Shown: positions 1 to 11,620 of the stretch, piece by piece
Layout of the letters: each line of letters opens with the position of its first letter
How positions within the stretch are numbered: the stretch's first letter is position 1
Assembly: GCA_000711775.1 (NCBI GenBank)
Contig: ARYC01000705.1
Location: 60,252-124,251, forward strand
Source: Oxytricha trifallax
Taxonomy: Eukaryota; Ciliophora; Spirotrichea; Sporadotrichida; Oxytrichidae
Length of the DNA stretch: 64,000 nt
Direction of reading: 5' to 3'
Notes under the pieces: model-generated
The model's database searches: none
What the model was told of the DNA's origin: nothing
The model's input: only the letters and a program-made list of their open reading frames with translations
Program-made: the position numbers and the translations under genes

Positions 1-934
1 AAGTCGCCATCAATTTCAAATGCATAATAACAGAAATAAGCTTCACAAAACTAAAATAGTAAAAGTTAAGATTAATAGTTGAAGTAAAATTTAAAAGAAA
101 GGACTCCAGAGTAATAAGCATTCGATAGAAGAGCTGATTACGCAAGAAAGTAATTCTAAGTTAGATTGGCTATATTCATATTAAAAATTTAATAAAAGTT
201 TTAAAAATTATCTCTCTATACAAAAACCATATTATTTTTTTATACGATTGCTTAATTAGTTAATTTTCTTATAGAAATAAGTTTTTTATTATAATAATAT
301 AAAAATATAACTTTATAATTGATTTACTTTTATTTTAAATATTTAAATTTATACATTCATTATAAGTGGTATTCTAATGTTAATGTCATACGCTTATGTG
401 TATATCTATTTAATGTGACAAAATATTATTAATTTGCATTTTTTAAAATTAGATACTGTCTAAATTTTTACTTCCTCAAAATTTATGAAAATATTCAATT
501 AATTTTCCTTATAAATAAGAATTACAAATAGAGACTAGAAGCTAAGAAAGTTATATCGACATTTAAAATTTATTATATTTATACCTTAATTGGATTCTCT
601 TCAACAGCCAATAATTATTACTCATATTATTAATTAATTTAATTTAATGGCAGAAATACAGTGGTTTCTTAAATTTTTTATATAATAATAAAAAATTAAA
701 TATATACAGCTTAAGAATAATAATCTATATATTCAAAGTTATAAATATATTTATAAATAGGGGTTGTTAATTGCTTATAATTAAAATATTAATTAAATAC
801 TCTTTAATAGGATTTGTGTTATTTAAGATATTTCTATTAACAAATTATAATTTATATTCTAAAAACAAACTTTAATATATAATCTATAATAATATTTAGA
901 ATTTATTATTCAAGAATATATCAATTTAATATTT
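1..934. other. AT-rich non-genic germline DNA
   Basis: Very AT-rich sequence with no convincing reading frame on either strand under the ciliate code. I see no motif in it beyond homopolymer and dinucleotide runs. Confidence 0.6.
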
Positions 935-938
935 TTAA

Positions 939-1320
939 GGGGAAGTTTCCTGACTAAAAAGAAATGTATCTTTTAAATACCGAGAAATATGTAATTTTTA
1001 TAAATTTATGAAGAAAATAAGTCTTATAATCAATAATAATAAAAATAAAATAATTATTCATATTTAACATCCAAAATATTTTAAATCTTGAGAGTGATTT
1101 CAAGTAATTTTGTGAAAAACACTTTCAGTAAGAATTAAATACTATTAGTTTAACATTAATTTTAATTAATAATGAGATAATGAATAAATATAGACTTAGA
1201 AATAAAATATTTAAAAGTTTTATTTTATATAGAATATGAGTAATTTAAATTATGTTTTATATATTGTTGCTTATTGCTAAATAAAATAAATGTAAAGGTT
1301 AATTACAGGAAACTTCCCCC
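939..1320. mobile_element. Short G-tipped inverted-repeat element (MITE-like), copy 1
   Basis: Terminal inverted repeat: the left end reads GGGGAAGTTTCCTG (939-952) and the right end is its complement, CAGGAAACTTCCCCC (1306-1320). TTAA flanks both sides (935-938 and 1321-1324), a possible target duplication. The interior is non-coding. Similar G-tipped elements occur near 11130-11470 and 30690-31176. An internal motif of about 25 bases (around 1171-1198, containing aaatatagact) recurs at about 11361-11388, which supports one family. Confidence 0.6.
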
Positions 1321-1361
1321 TTAAATATTTACAATATTTATTAAGCAAACTTTTCAAACAA

Positions 1362-1464
1362 ATGAACAAGATTCTCGTCCTCGCCGCCTTCCTCGGTTAC
1401 GCCACTTGTGGTGTGTTCGACTTCTGGACCACCGGTGCCCCATCCAGCATGGGTTACATTGCCG
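1362..1464 (+). CDS. Gene A MDS1: signal peptide of a small secreted protein
   Basis: First of five MDSs of gene A. ATG at 1362 opens a typical signal peptide (MNKILVLAAFLGYATCG), and codons end mostly in C or G, unlike the flanks. The MDS ends with pointer TGCCG (1460-1464), repeated at 4428-4432. Joining the five MDSs on their pointers (TGCCG, TACAT, TCTC, CCTC) gives a 573-nt frame, 190 residues, ending in TGA at 11618-11620, with one in-frame TAA read as Gln. The mature protein has a conserved GVHLYSYGRE stretch that resembles LGLHLYSEIIE in gene C downstream, so the two look paralogous. I do not recognise the family. Presumably secreted or surface-bound; function unknown. Confidence 0.8.
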
Positions 1465-1625
1465 ACCAAAGAAGCTTTTTAATTATCATTGAAATGTATA
1501 ATAACATTAAAATATTCATACTTTGTTTCTGCAAGAAATTAAAATATAGTATTTTATATAATTAAAATCCGATTTTTATTTTAAATTGTAGATTTATTTA
1601 AAAATATTTAAATTTAATTCAAACT

Positions 1626-1650
1626 TCGTCAGCGGTGACTGGTTCTCAAT
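1626..1650 (+). other. GC-rich orphan coding-like scrap beside a TBE end
   Basis: A 25-base GC-rich island inside AT-rich IES1, readable as FVSGDWFS with the C-ending codon bias of gene A. It ends exactly at the TBE terminus (AAT then CAAAACCCC at 1651). It may be a stray or duplicated MDS piece of the gene A family. No partner pointer was found. Confidence 0.3.
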
Positions 1651-3134
1651 CAAAACCCCAAAACCCCTTAAGGAGTTTGATTGAATTTTTTGGTTGATAA
1701 AAGCAGATAAATATAGCTTTTCTTATTAGGGTTTTATAACAGTATATGTAGGGAATCAAAGTTTAAATCTAACGTAAAATAGCATGTGTCAAAGGAGTTT
1801 TATTTTTTTACTAATAACTCAAAAAAGTACTTTGGCATCATGAGGCAACTTTCTAAACTTATTTTATCATTCATTTTATGATTTAGTATTTTGTATGGTC
1901 CTCACTATTAATAAGCTTTATGATAATTTAGTCAACGAGATATTTAATTTAGAGTTAGAATATTAGAATTTATTAATGATAACCATTCAAGGAAAATATA
2001 ACTGTCAATTAGTTCATCACTAAAAAATCAATTGCTTATTATTGGTAAAAACTAAATAATTATTCTTATATTTATCTAATTAAATCAAATATCAAACTCA
2101 ATTCCGATATAAATCTTAATACCAAAGTAAACAAAGTAAGTTTATTAAACATTTAATCTTGATAATTTTTATATTAATTTGTTTTACTATGTTTTTTAAA
2201 CTTCAGAAGTTTTGGATATTATTGAATTTCTTCAAATACATGATGAAGTAATACTTTTAATTATAAAATTAAAAAACCCAATATAAATTTTAAGATAGTA
2301 TATATATGTACATAATTTTGAATATTTTAGATAAAATACATAATTTATATTTATTTAATATATGATTATATATGATAAAATATTTTGATAATAATTGGCT
2401 TAGAAATTTTTTTAAATTAATTTTTACCCATTTTATGATTATTAAAATTTCGCAAAAAAAATAAAATACGTATTTTTAGAAAAAAAATAATTGGATAATT
2501 ATTTTTTGCGTGTTTTCTAACCCTTCTGCATTTAATCGATTCTATAATTTAATTAGTCTTCAGAAATAGAAAAGTAAAACCGATAGCTCTCATAATGCGA
2601 TAGACAGTTTTGTAAAATATTTTATTATTTTTATATTTTTTAGCTATTGATTAAACAGCGATGTGTATCTTAGTGAAATGGCCATGAAACATTACAGCCC
2701 TCTAAGCAAATGAAAAATTAGTGCAGCTATTCAGAGTCTGATTTTAATAAGATAGTCAATAATATTATTATTATAAAAGTTTGAAGGTTTCTTACTCTTA
2801 GAATGATGTTGCTATCTTTTAAATTAAAAGCTAACAAGCAATTAGAGCTTTCAATGGCAGGAAATTTAGGAAGCTGTCTTGTTATAGACGTATAATTTAA
2901 AATAGTTTTGATTTATTCACAAAAGTTATTACTCTCAAATCGCAACTTAAACAACAGATCTTTTTACTCACTCATTTACTGATCTCTGATCTAGCATTAT
3001 AAATACAAATTTACATTAAATTTAAACTCTTGTCTCAAACATAAACCCTATTAAACCTAATAAAATATACACTACTTGTCTACTTTTATCAATAAAAAAC
3101 TCTATCAATCTACTGAAGGAGTTATGGGGTTTTG
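1651..3134. mobile_element. Internally deleted TBE transposon (TBE0)
   Basis: The left end starts CAAAACCCCAAAACCCC at 1651 and the right end is ATGGGGTTTTG ending at 3134. Flanking triplets are AAT and AGT, both fitting the ANT target of TBE elements with one base changed. About 2580-3120 matches the right third of TBE2 (N-terminal part of the transposase on the minus strand plus terminal region), heavily mutated. The kinase and 22-kDa ORFs are absent. At 1484 bp against about 4 kb for full elements, it is a decayed deletion derivative. Confidence 0.75.
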
Positions 3135-4427
3135 AGTCTCCCACTTAAAATAGCTTATTTTTTAATTTATTTTCGATTTTATTATGCATTGTTAAAAGTA
3201 CTATATATCAAATATTCCATGGAGAGTCATTAATTGCTAATAAAGATATAATTAAAATATATTTTAATTTAATATTTTATGTTATAGATTAGAGTTTATG
3301 ACATCTAAAAATGAAAAAATTAAATTTATGATATACTTAATGAAAAAATTCCAAATATAATTTGAATTTCCTAATGTCAATTTCACTAAAATGTAAAATA
3401 CTGAAATTTGATAGTTGATATTCATAACATTTTTTGCTTTAATTAAACTTTGGATGAACAAAATGTTAGAAAACAAACGAATTCATACAATTATTGACTA
3501 ATTTTCTTAAGAAAAAATGATAAAATTATATTGGGGGGCCAAGTCTGACCAATGTAATTGTTTTTATAGTTAATTCGGTTTACCTGCTTCTGGTCAAATA
3601 AACTTCGGAAAATACGAAGAAACAATTTTTTATTACTTGAGATTTCTCAAAATGGGAATTAGTTTAAACATAAAATGAAAAAAACTCATACATTTGTTTT
3701 CATTAGTCTGAGTTCAATATTTTACAATTCTAAACTGTATAACTTACTCAATTTATGTTGAGAAGTACTTCTTAAGAGATATTATAAGATCTAAAATGCT
3801 TATTTTAAATAATAAAAAATGTATTATTACTCAAGTCATTTATTTTTGTAAGAATATTTATCAACAATAATTTAAGTAAGTTAATTAGTTTAGAATTGAA
3901 TAGATTTTGAACTCAAAATTATGAAAAAAATACATAAGCTTTTCTCATTTATGATTAAACTGATAAAAAATTTGTGCGTAGTAAAGACTTTTAGAAATCT
4001 CTGGCAATAAAAATTGTTTCCTCTTATTTTCCGGCCTAATTTCATCAGAACCAGGGTACGCCACCTTAATAACTATAAAATGTGTCATTTGTTCAGATAT
4101 GCCCCCCTCCCCTCTTTATTTTATATTTTAATTAAAATATTGGAAGACTTTGAAATATTGTATTTATTCAATTATAAATTTATGTTATTAACCTCACAGA
4201 TTAGCACTATAATTGAATATATACTAGTTAATGAAATTTTAGTAGTATAAAAACAAGATTGAAGTCAATATTAAATATCAAAAAATGTTTTATACATACA
4301 GTACTTTTATAAAAGTTCTATTTAAAAAGTATAGATTAACCAATATAATTCCTTAAAAACCGGCTTAAGCATTAATTGAATATATGTCCAATATTTTTTA
4401 TTATTATATACACTTCGCTGAATTCGA

Positions 4428-4595
4428 TGCCGGTTTCGGTACTCTTTACTAAGGTAAAGATATTCAAACCAGTGCCATGACAAGAATTGAATCATACGGA
4501 GTCCACCTCTACTCATACGGTAGAGAGTCAGTCCAAACCATGATCGGTAAATACTACAACATGAACATGGACGTCCAATTCGAACCAGTCTACAT
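4428..4595 (+). CDS. Gene A MDS2
   Basis: Bounded by pointers TGCCG (4428-4432) and TACAT (4591-4595). Reads on from MDS1 as GFGTLYQGKD and includes the GVHLYSYGRE motif shared with gene C. An in-frame TAA is read as Gln. The high-GC third-position codon use marks it off sharply from both IESs. Confidence 0.8.
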
Positions 4596-4655
4596 TTATT
4601 AAATTTATATGATCATTTAAATCTCATATTAAATTTTAAACAAATAATTGCCCCA
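4596..4655. other. Gene A IES2 (60 bp, pointer TACAT)
   Basis: AT-rich, between TACAT at 4591-4595 and 4656-4660. Excision yields GTC-TAC-ATC-CAA in frame. Confidence 0.75.
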
Positions 4656-4699
4656 TACATCCAAACCATCTCATGGATCAGACCAACTGAGGGATTCTC
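4656..4699 (+). CDS. Gene A MDS3
   Basis: A 44-nt MDS reading IQTISWIRPTEGF, between pointers TACAT (4656-4660) and TCTC (4696-4699). Confidence 0.75.
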
Positions 4700-4776
4700 C
4701 TTCACTTAAAATAAAAATAAAACATTAATCTTCATTTAATTTATAAATTGCTTAATTTTAAGGTATTAATTGGCCA
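4700..4776. other. Gene A IES3 (77 bp, pointer TCTC)
   Basis: AT-rich, between TCTC at 4696-4699 and 4777-4780. Excision joins GGA-TTC to TCA-GGT in frame. Confidence 0.75.
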
Positions 4777-5012
4777 TCTCAGGTTCCAGATACGCTGATG
4801 CCTTCGCCTACCAAACACTTGCCAACGAGAACATGCAAGTCTTCCAACACTCACTCGTCGATTTCATCCAAAACGAAAGCGATCTCCTCCCAACCTCAAG
4901 TTCAATGGCACCAAACTCCGAATACGAACACGAATGGAGTGATGCTAGATTCACCGGTAACCTCCTCAGCAAGCTCTCAGCCTCCACCTATGCTGACCTC
5001 CAAAACAACCTC
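4777..5012 (+). CDS. Gene A MDS4
   Basis: Bounded by TCTC (4777-4780) and CCTC (5009-5012). Encodes about 78 residues starting SGSRYADAF, without internal TGA. A standard-code ORF starting at 4770 covers it, but the sequence before 4777 is IES. Confidence 0.8.
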
Positions 5013-5164
5013 CTTTATATAATAAATAAGATAACTTTAAGTTAGTAAGTAATAACTGAAGGTAAATTAAATGATTAATTTCTTAAAATGCTATGTAAAT
5101 AACTAGATTTAATTTTACAATTGAATGATCTCCTATTCTTTCTTCATATAAAGTTGCTCCTCAT

Positions 5165-6735
5165 TCAGGTTTTTTTGATTGACCTATCAATGTTGGATTC
5201 GACTTTCTTTCTCATGTCTTGGTCTCTCACATTTGTTCTAATTAGTTCTCCGAATTCCATTGTCCAACTAATTGTTGATTGGATTTCTTTGGATTTGCCA
5301 GTTTCTCTTTTTTTTCTTGAGCGAAAAGTTATTATTGATTTAGACATCTTCTTCGATTAAATGAATCTATGAATTTCCCCTCTTGCTCTTCTTTAATAAA
5401 TTACATTTGTATTTCGGTTACGTTCTTCATAACTAACTAATCTCATAAATCAATCTGTAAGATTATATTCTTGTTCTGAATCCCGTTCAATTTTATCTCT
5501 AAACTAAACTATAAAAAAGGTATTTATGAGTGACTCGAAGGAATTTACAGATATCAATGAATTCAAGGGAATAAAAAAGTAGAAAAAATTATTAAATGTC
5601 TGGGTATGAACATACAACTAGATGCAAGAGCACTTTACTGAAATTCACCTAAGTTGAAATAACAAAAAGGCATTTTTGCTAATATTTAACCAAATCTAAC
5701 TATGCAACGATTTGAAATACATATTTTTTGCCAAAATTTGATCATTCATAAAATAAAAATACTCTTAGAAAAATTCCACATATAATACTTCTCAACGTAA
5801 CTCAACTTAAAGAAAGTGGAATAAGTCGAAAAATTGAACAATTAGTTTTTTAGAGCATTATTAAGGTGAAAAGCAAATTAGAAAAAAAAATTTAAACCAA
5901 TAGAAAAGAAAATTTAGGAAAAAGAAACAAGAGTTAAAGAAGTGAAAAAAAAGTTATTACAAACAAAGAATGTGATGGACAAATGATGGAAATAAACCAA
6001 GTAAGGACAATCGTAAGTTAAGGAATCAGCCATTTCTGCAATTAATAAAAAACATACTTAAAAGTAATCCATATAAAGAGCTGTCTTTTAATGAATGAAA
6101 CTAAGGACCCAACAAAATTCAATAAAACTTTAAGAGACCATAGGTTAATAAACCCTGGTTTAAAAACAAAAATAGAAATTATTGCAAATCTGGTTTGGTT
6201 TGAAGAGACAGAATTAGAGGACTAAAGATCCAGACCAACTTTTTGGAAAATAAAAAGCTTTTCATAGTAAATTATGTGAAAAATCAGCAGATCGAATCAG
6301 AGAACTAAAACGTAAATCATCAATGAAATCTTTGAAAATCCAAAAATGTGAATTGATAAACATAAAATATAAATATCAAAATGAAAGAGAGAATTTAATT
6401 AAAAATCAGAAATAATTAAATTAAAATAGAAATTCAATAAATCAATTTTAAAGTAAGTTTAACAAGATGGAAGAATAGTAGTATACAATCCATGCTAAAG
6501 AAATCACTACCAAAGATATGACAACAAGAATAGGAACTTCAGAGAAGACCAATGGGATAAGTTTTGGTTAAAGGTGAAAGAAGTCAAATATAAGCATAGA
6601 GGCAGATGTAATAATCAGGAGTTTGGGGCTAAGAGATAACAAAAATTAAATATCTTCCGCTAAACGGCGAAGACTGGATAAGAATGCAGAGATACTATCG
6701 TATGAATATTATAAACTGGAGATAGGAAAGAAGGG
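5165..6735. other. Degenerate coding-like sequence inside IES4
   Basis: Purine-rich sequence with several short TGA-free stretches but no continuous frame. Examples are a 60-codon minus-strand ORF (5165-5347, start MSKSIITFRSRKK) and a plus-strand stretch at about 6590-6735 readable as SAKRRRLDKNAEIL. These could be MDS relics of an unknown gene or pseudogene fragments. I recognise no domain. Confidence 0.3.
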
Positions 6736-6929
6736 TATTCAAAACCTCAAAATCCCTTAGTGAGGTTTATAAGTGCTTTGATTTTTAGGGTATATTTGGG
6801 GTCTAATTGGGATTAGTAGAGAAAACGCAGGTTTTATGTGAATTTTAGGTATATTTTATGATTATTAGTTGATTTAATTCAAACATATTTAATCTCCTTG
6901 TCTTTGTTATATCTCTTTAATCTTACTCT

Positions 6930-8334
6930 CTGTAGTAGCTTAAGTATGTCATCTAAGGATTATCTAGGATATAAAGGAGCTCTCATGATTATCATATCTA
7001 CTATGCATTTTATTTCTTCGCAGACATCTTCTTACTTTATATGCTTCTAAGCTAAGCTAATTGATCGTTTTTCATGCTTGGTACCAAAGTAAGAAATGCT
7101 TTCCATGTTATTTTCTAATATAATAGCAGCTACTGCCCATTCATCCCACTAAACTGAACCATTTTTTCACTTCTCTCTTATTGGGTAGTAGCCTAGTGTC
7201 CCAAGAACCTTTGCTAATGTTACAATCTCTTATCTAAAGGCTCTATTGAAATCGATAACTACAACTTCTAAAGGAAAGAGGTTGAGCATCGCATTTTCAG
7301 GCTTCAAATCTCTATGAACATATCCAAGTTCATGCAACTCCTAGACACCGTTAAATATATCTGAAAGTATATCATTCTAGTCATCCGGTTATCTGTTTTG
7401 ATTAAGATAGTCTCTTAGAGTCAACTCATATTTCTTTCAGCCTTAGTGAGATGAACCCAAAGCCTAAAATAACACCGTTTAGCTTAAGCGAGTTCTTGCA
7501 ATCTCTTTTCTAAGATTCTCTAAGGACGATATATTCGTTTGCAAACTCATTCTAATACTGTTCATTCTTAATAAGATAGCTGAAAGGATATACGTTGTAT
7601 GCAAACTCGTCTACTACTATAAATTTTGCCTTGCTAGGCATATTTATATTCAAATAGTTTTCTATTTCTATACAACTGCTAAGATCAATAGCATTTAGTG
7701 CAGGAATATACATAGCTCTCTCTTAGAAGCATGCTAAGAATGTATTACATACAAGTTGATTCATTGACTCATATCGTTTCAGCCTCTTGAGCTTTTCTTA
7801 TTACTCTCTTAAAGATTCAAGAGTTTTAGACTTTCTCTTGGCAGGTATAAGTTATTAAGTCTCTTAATCTTACATTATAAACTCACTTAAAAGATGCTTT
7901 TGCATGTGTCTTTTAACCTTAGCTGAGTGCGTGTAAGACTTCATTCAAGTCGTGCATTAATACCCGCCATCCACCTTATCATGCTTGAAATAAATCTTCG
8001 CTTTACCAGGATCTATATCTTAAATATGCCTCTTCAAGCTCTACTCAGTTGAGAAGAAGAGTTAACAATCATTGCATTTAAAGTGTTTTTATTTTTCAAT
8101 TGGTTGCTGTTCTTTTAGCTCCTCAACATATTCAATTTATGTTTAAAGTCCAATCTCTGTTCTCCCCTTCTTGTTAGATACTTCAATTTTGAAGACTTCT
8201 GCTTCAATATTAAGAGCCCTTAACTCTACTTCCCTGTCAGTATAAATAACCTCGTGATTTTTAGTGGTGCCAAAGTTTAGCTTTGATTACCCAGTTCCAA
8301 GAGAGACTGCTTTACGATTTAAGTTAGCCGCCAT
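6930..8334 (-). pseudogene. TBE1 57-kDa-type ORF: zinc fingers plus protein-kinase domain
   Basis: ATG at 8334. The N-terminal half has a C2H2-like finger (KCNDC then a distal H) and a second one near 7940 in which TGA replaces the second cysteine codon. The C-terminal half has a kinase catalytic loop, VHRDLKPEN (about 7300-7325), followed by VIDFNRAF where kinases normally have DFG. Further TGAs occur in the activation region. In TBE elements this ORF is known as a zinc-finger/kinase protein of unclear role. Here it is disrupted. Confidence 0.7.
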
Positions 8335-8469
8335 GTTTAAATTAAAATTTAAATTTCTATTATATAGCTCAAATAACCTTTCAAGTTATAGCAACTATGT
8401 ATAGGAGTTGACACTGCAACAATAATGATTGATATTGAAGTGTTAGAGCTCAAATTTATAATTATTAGT

Positions 8470-8760
8470 TTATAACTATAAATTTTCTAATTTTATGCTT
8501 AATATTTTTTTATTTTGGTACCAACTGATAATGAATTCAGGTTGGTACTGGTACCAATTAGGTTTTGAACCATTTTGGAACTTTTCCATTAAAATATCAT
8601 TAGATTAAAACTAGGTACTAATTAAGTTTTGGTACTATTAAATTGGTACCAATTAAATTAAACGGAATTGGTACCAGTACTAATTAAATTTAAACAAATT
8701 TAGTATTGATTTAATGGAACTAAATTGATATAAATGTAGCTCCATCTCTGAAGTTTGTTA
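8470..8760. repeat. GGTACC-rich spacer between divergent TBE1 ORFs
   Basis: The spacer between the divergent kinase and 22-kDa ORFs carries many short palindromic units of the type TTGGTACCAATT and variants. A relict of the same pattern occurs in TBE3 (about 27670-27725). The equivalent spacer of TBE2 has a different palindrome set (GTACGTAC, AGTACT). Confidence 0.55.
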
Positions 8761-8903
8761 CAGCTTCTGCCAGCTTTCTCCACGTATCCTTACCAGGTTG
8801 AACTCCTATAAGATGCCCATATTTAATACAAAGATTTTAAACAGTAGGATGCAGAACTCAATATATTAAAATTTGAAATTCAATAAGAAGAGAAAGATCA
8901 AGG

Positions 8904-9690
8904 ATGGAATCTATAAGTACTGCAATTAAGAGGGTTGAAGCTTAAGAAATGATATCAAGATTTAAAAGCAAGGAGGATCTCTATCGATAACTCACTCAGC
9001 ATGGTAAGATAACTTGATGACTATTAACATAATGTGCAGTTGGCTTATTCCTTTTAACCATGTAAGGTACCAAAATTTCATTCTTAAAAGCTATACTCTG
9101 TGATGAAAAGAAAGCCTTAAATAACAATGAAATTAAGTTAATAAAAATACCAAACTACCTAGAGATTTCAGTCACTAATCTCTACGAGGATGCGATGAAT
9201 GATGAAGAGCTGGTAGTATATCTTCCTACCAAGAAAAAACTCTCTAACAAACTTCCAGAAAGGAGTTTCTTCTTTGGTGTTCTTGGATCTTTAAGAGAGA
9301 GTTATCTCAGAGAGATCATTTAAGAAGCTCACAACAAGAAACGCTGCTCTATTTCTCCAGAAGATTAAAAGAAGCAAGGCATTTTCATAAGCGAGGCTTG
9401 GCTAGAAGGACTAAAGAAGCATCCTTACCTCTCTAGTAAGCTTTGATTGATAACCTTGTAGGGAAACCTGGAACTGGTAAATTCCTAATGAAAGAGCATG
9501 CGAAGGTTCACAGAGAGAGAGAAAGTCTTAGACTATTCATTAAGCGAGCAAGAGACTTTTGAAGATGTTTAAAAGCCAGATGAAATGAACATAGATGCAG
9601 GTGCTGGCACTAAGAAAAGAAATATAGTCCCAAGCAAGCCAAAAGAAGAGGAGAAGAAAGATAAGCCAAACCCCTTTATGGGTCAATTTA
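8904..9690 (+). pseudogene. TBE1 22-kDa-type ORF, decayed
   Basis: Starts MESISTAIKRVEAQEM and aligns along its length with the TBE2 ORF at 24512 (shared EEKKAL, NYPEISVTNLY-like and LPTKKQLSNKLPER-like stretches). In-frame TGAs, for example just after the first 35 codons and near 9450, break it. Function of the family unknown. Confidence 0.65.
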
Positions 9691-9744
9691 ATATGTTAAT
9701 ATATTCATTCTTTTAAATCTAAAACTTATTTATAAACATTCATT

Positions 9745-10510
9745 CCTCCCTCTCTCGCACAAATTATTGTCTTATCTACGCTCACTCTCTGACAGCTGCT
9801 TTAAATCAAGTCTACTTTTTCGATGGGCAAGTCATGCATTAGATGATAAAGCAACAGCTTCTTGTAATGAGTCTTGATTTAACTCCAATAGAATTTTATT
9901 CCATTAATTTAAGGGCTATAAGGAACGTTGTAGACAGGAGTTATGTTTAGTTTTTCATAGGCTTTCTTAGACTCCTTAATCTTATGAACTGAGAGGTTGC
10001 CAACAAACAGGATGATCTTTTGGTTGCTATACTTCTATCTGAGTTTATGTAGGAACTCTATATACTACTCTCGCTTAATAGAGCGAGGGTGAATGACTTA
10101 AGTCTCTAAGCCTGAATCCTCACTAATGTCAGCTCAAATTGCATGGGTGACAACCTTCACCTTTTAGTCATACACTTCTATATTATCATATTTTTATACC
10201 AAGATTTATTTATAAAAGTTTTGAAGGTGAATACAGTTTCATCCGCGTGTATGAACTTGATGTTATTGTCAATAGTCCTCTGCATTTAATCATATATATA
10301 TATAGTTTAAATTATTACAATAAAAAGACACTGTAAAATCAATTACTCTTTTCACTCTATTGACAGTCTTGAAAGAAATTTCATTTTTTCTATAAATTTT
10401 GGCTATAGTTTAAGGAGAGACACGCATGTCAGGAAACTTGCGATGAAACATCACAGCACGCTAGTTGAGTGGAAAGTGCCCAATACTTTAAAGTCTTCGA
10501 GTCACAGAGG
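9745..10510 (-). pseudogene. TBE1 transposase, frameshifted
   Basis: Reading leftwards it shows FIHADETVFTF (first catalytic Asp) and FVGNLSVHK-like then FNGIKFYW-like remnants of the DD34E core. A one-base loss in the TGGTATAAAAATATG stretch and an in-frame TGA shortly after it break the frame. The N-terminal end is cut by the element truncation near 10520. Confidence 0.65.
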
Positions 10511-10520
10511 TAGTCAATAT

Positions 10521-11126
10521 GGTCCAGTGAGAACCTTTATTTTCTTGCAGGATGCTTTTAAGTGCCTGAGTTATAATCCTAAACATCATAAAAATTTTGT
10601 TATTGCCTACATTTGGAGTTCCATCCACTTATATTTTGTAAATATATTTTTATTTCAATGTACAAACCAACTCTTTGCCTCTTGCTATTTATAATTTATC
10701 CTATCCTTTTGCTACTCTAATTTCCAGCAAATCTTTCGTTCCTTCTAATCAATGAAGCAGTTTCCCTTTGTTTTTGAAAGAAATGAATCTGATAATTATA
10801 TTCTATTGGATAGAAAATTTCAAGTTTTAATTCCATTATTATTATTGATTGCTTAAGCATTTAGGTATTTTTAGAATTGATTATCTGGGTTCATTTAGAA
10901 TATTCAAAATAATCTTGGATCATTCTACATGGCTTTATTTAGCATTCTCTTTTTTAATGTTTACTGGTAGTCTTCTTCTTTCTGTCATTTCCTTTGGTTT
11001 TTCTTGTCCTCTTTGTGATATCCCTCACATTTAATTAATTAAATTAAGTTAACTTTAAAACAAGCATAAAAACTTACAAATTCTAAATGAGCTTTCAGAT
11101 TCAAATTAAGTAATTATTTGAAAACT
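10521..11126. other. Non-genic; short membrane-like reading frames only
   Basis: Contains a start-like stretch MKQFPFVFERNESD at about 10752 that hits TGA, and an overlapping hydrophobic 61-codon frame at 10849-11034. There is no continuous gene and no TBE terminus. Probably IES sequence with decayed inserts. Confidence 0.35.
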
Positions 11127-11129
11127 TGG

Positions 11130-11471
11130 GGGAGAAGTTCATGCCCTTCGAAATATTAAATGTGCCTAAGAGAGATTTTTCCTGTTCTATACATAAAAAA
11201 GTATAATTTATATATAAATCTTTAATAATCTTTTTCATCAATTATGTTTTGATAGTTCATATTTTAACATCAAGTATTTTTTGTCATGATAAAAATTTCA
11301 AATATTAAGTATCGTATAGTAATAATTTAAATAATATTGAACACCATATTTTGCTAAATATAATGAGACAATTGATAAATATAGACTATGAAAATTTATT
11401 AAAAAATTCTTTTAATATAATTTTAAGGTAAAATATAAATTAAACTGATGGATTCAGAACTCCCCCCCCCA
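11130..11471. mobile_element. G-tipped MITE-like element, copy 2
   Basis: The left tip GGGGGAGAAGTTC (about 11130) is loosely inverted at the right (GAACTCCCCCCCCC, about 11458-11471). The internal motif around 11361-11388 matches copy 1. More diverged than copies 1 and 3. Confidence 0.4.
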
Positions 11472-11580
11472 GAAATCTTAGTTTTTAATTAAAAAGTGTA
11501 TTTAAATCTAAAATTAAAAAATTAATTTAAATTTTTATCTAAAATAGTCAAAATCATTATTTATTAAATTAATCATTTTT

Positions 11581-11620
11581 CCTCGGTTCCCACGATTACT
11601 ACAGCAAGATCATCGTCTGA
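11581..11620 (+). CDS. Gene A MDS5: C-terminus and stop
   Basis: Short GC-rich segment beginning with pointer CCTC. It reads GSHDYYSKIIV then TGA (11618-11620), with the C-ending codon bias of the other gene A MDSs, 6.6 kb from MDS4. Confidence 0.6.

Larger units (their letters stand above)
1465..4427. other. Gene A IES1 (about 3 kb), contains a TBE derivative
   Basis: Lies between the two copies of pointer TGCCG. Excision with one pointer copy joins ATT-GCC to GGT-TTC in frame. It is unusually long for an IES because a 1.5-kb TBE-derived element (1651-3134) sits inside it. The remainder (1465-1625, 3138-4427) is AT-rich and non-coding. Confidence 0.75.
6740..10520. mobile_element. TBE transposon 1, right end truncated
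   Basis: The left terminus is CAAAACCTCAAAATCCC at 6740, a mutated C4A4 repeat, followed by the same subterminal sequence as TBE2 and TBE4. Order: kinase/zinc-finger ORF (minus), 22-kDa-type ORF (plus), transposase (minus). Homology to TBE2 stops near 10520 and no right terminal repeat follows. All three ORFs are damaged, so this is an old copy. Confidence 0.8.
5013..11580. other. Gene A IES4 (about 6.6 kb) with a TBE and a MITE inside
   Basis: Lies between CCTC at 5009-5012 and 11581-11584. Joining gives AAC-AAC-CTC-GGT-TCC and a short C-terminal MDS with TGA. It contains truncated TBE1, a G-tipped MITE and degenerate coding-like sequence. The 4-bp pointer is short, so the support comes from the restored frame, matching codon bias and the terminating TGA. 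Confidence 0.6.

Noticed and set aside
1302..1325. Possible telomere-addition or chromosome-breakage site upstream of gene A
   Set aside because: The C-rich tract is the end of the G-tipped inverted-repeat element. No telomeric repeat array is present anywhere in the window.
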